64,000 bases of DNA, taken from positions 124,001-188,000 of the forward strand of contig LXYH01000045.1 of the NCBI GenBank assembly GCA_001650895.1. The letters are read 5' to 3'. Positions 62,445 to 64,000 of the stretch are shown here, one piece after another. The translations under genes and the position numbers were made by a program. A model generated the notes under the pieces. The model saw nothing but the letters and a program-made list of their open reading frames with translations. It had not been told where the DNA came from and searched no databases. The DNA comes from Rhodobacteraceae bacterium EhC02 (lineage in GTDB: Bacteria; Pseudomonadota; Alphaproteobacteria; Rhodobacterales; Rhodobacteraceae). Numbering within the stretch: position 1 is the stretch's first letter; each line of letters starts with the position of its first letter.

Positions 62445-63583
62445 ACGACATGACACCTTCCCTGCTGGATACCGAAGACGAGGTCATGCTGCGCGATGCG
62501 GCGCGCGGGTTCATCGCGGATTTCGCGCCGGTGTCTGCCCTGCGCGCCAACCGCGATGCGGGGCGCGCGCATGACCCCGCCTTGTGGGCCGAAATGGCAC
62601 AGATGGGCTGGACCGGCGTGCTGGTGCCCGAGGATGCGGGCGGCGCCGACATGGGCCACCGCGCTGCGGGCATCCTGTCCGAAGAGATGGGCCGCACGCT
62701 GGCGGCCTCGCCCTTTCTGTCGACTGCCGTGATCGCCGCTTCAGTGCTGCGTGACGCGGGGCCACGCGCACATGGTGCCTTGCAGGCGATTGCGGCGGGT
62801 GAGGCGACTTATGCGCTGGCACTTGACGAGGGGCCGAAATTCGCCCCCGCTGCCACGGCACTGCAGGCGGAACGGCAGGGCAATGCGTTCCGGCTGTCCG
62901 GGGCCAAGGCGTTTGTCGCGGATGGTTCCACCGCTGGTCGCATTCTGGTTCTGGCGCGCACATCCGGCATGGCTGGCGATGACGCGGGGCTGACGCTTTT
63001 CGATATCGACGCCGCCCGCGCCGGGCTGGATCGGCAAACGCTTTCCACCATCGACAGCCGCGATCATGCGCGTCTGGTCTTTGACGGGGTCGAGGCGACA
63101 GGCGACGACATCATCGGCGATCTGGACAACGGGCTTGCCGCGCTGCGCCCCGGCCTTCAGGCGGGACAGGCGGCACTGGCCGCAGAACTGACGGGCCTCG
63201 CGGGCGGTGCTGCCGCGATCACGCTGGGGTATCTGAAGGATCGCCGCCAGTTCGACCGCACCATCGGCAGCTTTCAGGCCCTGCAGCATCGTGCCGCGCA
63301 TCTGTGGTCCGAGATCGAGGTGACAGCCAGCGCCATCGCCAACGCGGGTCGCTTGCTGGACCATATGCCTGCGGATGCAGGGCTTGCCGTATCGCTCGCC
63401 AAGGCACGTGCGGCGCAGACGGCGAAACTGGCCGTATCCGAGGCGGTACAGATGCATGGCGGTATCGGCATGACCGATGCCCATGACATCGGCTTTTTCA
63501 TGAAGCGCGCCCGCGTGGGGGCCGAATGGCTGGGCGATTACGGCCATCACGCTGCGGTCATCGCCGCGCTGCGCGGATTCTGA
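62441..63583 (+). CDS. acyl-CoA dehydrogenase, small subunit type
   Basis: A 380-residue ACAD with degenerate motifs. The N-terminal domain (LLDTEDEVMLRDAARGFIADFAPVSALRANRDAG) and the C-terminal helix bundle (YLKDRRQFDRTIGSFQALQHRAAHLWSEIEVTASAI, VQMHGGIGMTDAHDIGFFMKRAR) are retained. The central FAD/substrate motif is weak: the GSD-type sequence of the partner is missing. This is typical of PimD-like small subunits in heteromeric ACADs. Start at 62441 inside the ATGA overlap with the large subunit gene. Confidence 0.88.
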   Translation: MNDMTPSLLDTEDEVMLRDAARGFIADFAPVSALRANRDAGRAHDPALWAEMAQMGWTGVLVPEDAGGADMGHRAAGILSEEMGRTLAASPFLSTAVIAASVLRDAGPRAHGALQAIAAGEATYALALDEGPKFAPAATALQAERQGNAFRLSGAKAFVADGSTAGRILVLARTSGMAGDDAGLTLFDIDAARAGLDRQTLSTIDSRDHARLVFDGVEATGDDIIGDLDNGLAALRPGLQAGQAALAAELTGLAGGAAAITLGYLKDRRQFDRTIGSFQALQHRAAHLWSEIEVTASAIANAGRLLDHMPADAGLAVSLAKARAAQTAKLAVSEAVQMHGGIGMTDAHDIGFFMKRARVGAEWLGDYGHHAAVIAALRGF

Positions 63584-63598
63584 AGGGAAGGACCTGAC

Positions 63599-64000
63599 AT
63601 GACATCGACACTGACACCTGGGCATCTGTTCGACCTGACCGGCAAGGTGGCGCTGGTCACCGGAGGCGCGACAGGCATCGGACGCATGGCCGCAGAAGGA
63701 CTGGCCGCCGCCGGCGCGCGCGTTCTGATCGCCAGCCGCAAGGCGGACGCCTGCGAGGCCGTTGCAGCCGAGATCAACGCCCTGGGTGTCGCGGGTTCCG
63801 CCGAAGGCTTCGGTGGCGATGTCGCGACCGAGGAAGGGATCGCCGCGATGGTGGCCGAGGTCGGGCGCCGCACCGACAGGCTGCATATCCTGATGAATAA
63901 CGCGGGCCGCACCTGGGGCGCACCGCTGGGCGAACATCCCTATGACGCCTGGGACAAGCTCTTGCGCCTCAATGTCACGGGCATGTTTCACCTGACGCAA
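63599..64000 (+). CDS. short-chain dehydrogenase/reductase (cut by window end)
   Basis: The first 134 codons of an SDR gene; the rest lies outside the window. Visible are FDLTGKVALVTGGATGIGRMAAEGLAAAGARVLIASRKADACEAVAAEI (cofactor motif TGGATGIG near residues 21-28; the ISR-K after strand 2 suggests NADP) and LHILMNNAGRTWGAP with NNAG near 100. The Tyr-x3-Lys site is beyond the edge. It starts 15 bases after the second ACAD, with GGGAAGGA upstream, and is probably part of that operon. Confidence 0.88.
   Translation, partial: MTSTLTPGHLFDLTGKVALVTGGATGIGRMAAEGLAAAGARVLIASRKADACEAVAAEINALGVAGSAEGFGGDVATEEGIAAMVAEVGRRTDRLHILMNNAGRTWGAPLGEHPYDAWDKLLRLNVTGMFHLTQ

Noticed and set aside
59469-63583. 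DMSP demethylation cluster (dmdB with dmdC).
   Set aside because: The ligase has DmdB-like features, but the dehydrogenases are about 390 and 380 residues and paired, unlike the single, much longer DmdC; no dmdA or dmdD is present.

Overview
The window is a high-GC, densely coded bacterial chromosome segment of about 66 protein genes. It most likely comes from the Rhodobacterales (Roseobacter group, Alphaproteobacteria). Evidence: Roseobacter-type orphan families (DUF6478, DUF2794), an Irr-type iron box before a ferritin-VIT1 fusion (MbfA), an alphaproteobacterial SOS box (GAAC-N7-GAAC), clustered GANTC (CcrM) sites, and a GGGATATTT..GGCAAGAAGAA intergenic repeat that I recall as common in Rhodobacteraceae. 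I see no tRNA, rRNA, CRISPR, phage or IS sequence, and no gene-free stretch longer than 300 bases.

Layout. 1-2.2 kb: three small conserved genes and a lipoprotein, minus strand. 2.2-7.1 kb: ilvD, a divergent fatty acid desaturase and a tandem pair of CPBP membrane proteases. 7.2-12.8 kb: accD-folC, a periplasmic rhodanese, a LysM protein, a lytic transglycosylase lipoprotein and zapE. 13-14.2 kb: an MFS transporter. 14.3-19 kb: a translationally coupled minus-strand operon (alpha/beta hydrolase, ornithine cyclodeaminase family, HAD phosphatase, DUF188, S-formylglutathione hydrolase) and an AEC permease. 19-25.4 kb: mbfA, a TetR regulator, a NYN protein, GNAT, glutathione-dependent formaldehyde dehydrogenase, an I78 inhibitor lipoprotein and SOS-controlled imuB. 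25.5-32.1 kb: phenylacetate genes, with tetR, paaK, paaJ and paaI leftward and paaZ and paaX rightward. 32.1-36.3 kb: DUF2794, a hydroxyacyl-CoA dehydrogenase, an NlpC/P60 hydrolase, a leucyl aminopeptidase and an uncharacterised helical protein. 36.4-38.4 kb: beta-carbonic anhydrase, SbtA bicarbonate transporter and SbtB-like PII protein. 38.5-41.9 kb: asd, an MFS transporter and a TPR methyltransferase. 42-51.2 kb: a seven-gene operon (M20 deacylase, five-component Dpp/Opp-type ABC importer on four genes, aldehyde dehydrogenase, SDR) with a divergent PAS-LuxR regulator. 51.1-54.7 kb: fbp-fba-rpe-gph. 55-64 kb: acyl-CoA catabolic genes (SDR, two CoA ligases, IclR regulator, quinone oxidoreductase, paired acyl-CoA dehydrogenases, and an SDR cut by the window end).

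How the genes work together. FrmA-like dehydrogenase and FghA complete formaldehyde-to-formate oxidation from two separate loci. PaaK/PaaZ/PaaI/PaaJ cover activation, ring opening, proofreading and thiolysis of phenylacetyl-CoA; the ring epoxidase genes are absent here. CA-SbtA-SbtB looks like a regulated bicarbonate uptake unit in a probable heterotroph. fbp-fba-rpe-gph keeps the relative order of a Calvin-cycle cbb operon without phosphoribulokinase or RuBisCO. The 42-51 kb operon reads as a dedicated uptake, amide hydrolysis and alcohol/aldehyde oxidation pathway for an unknown peptide-like substrate, and is the best candidate for an undescribed system. All functional calls are from reading sequence and motifs; no database search was run.
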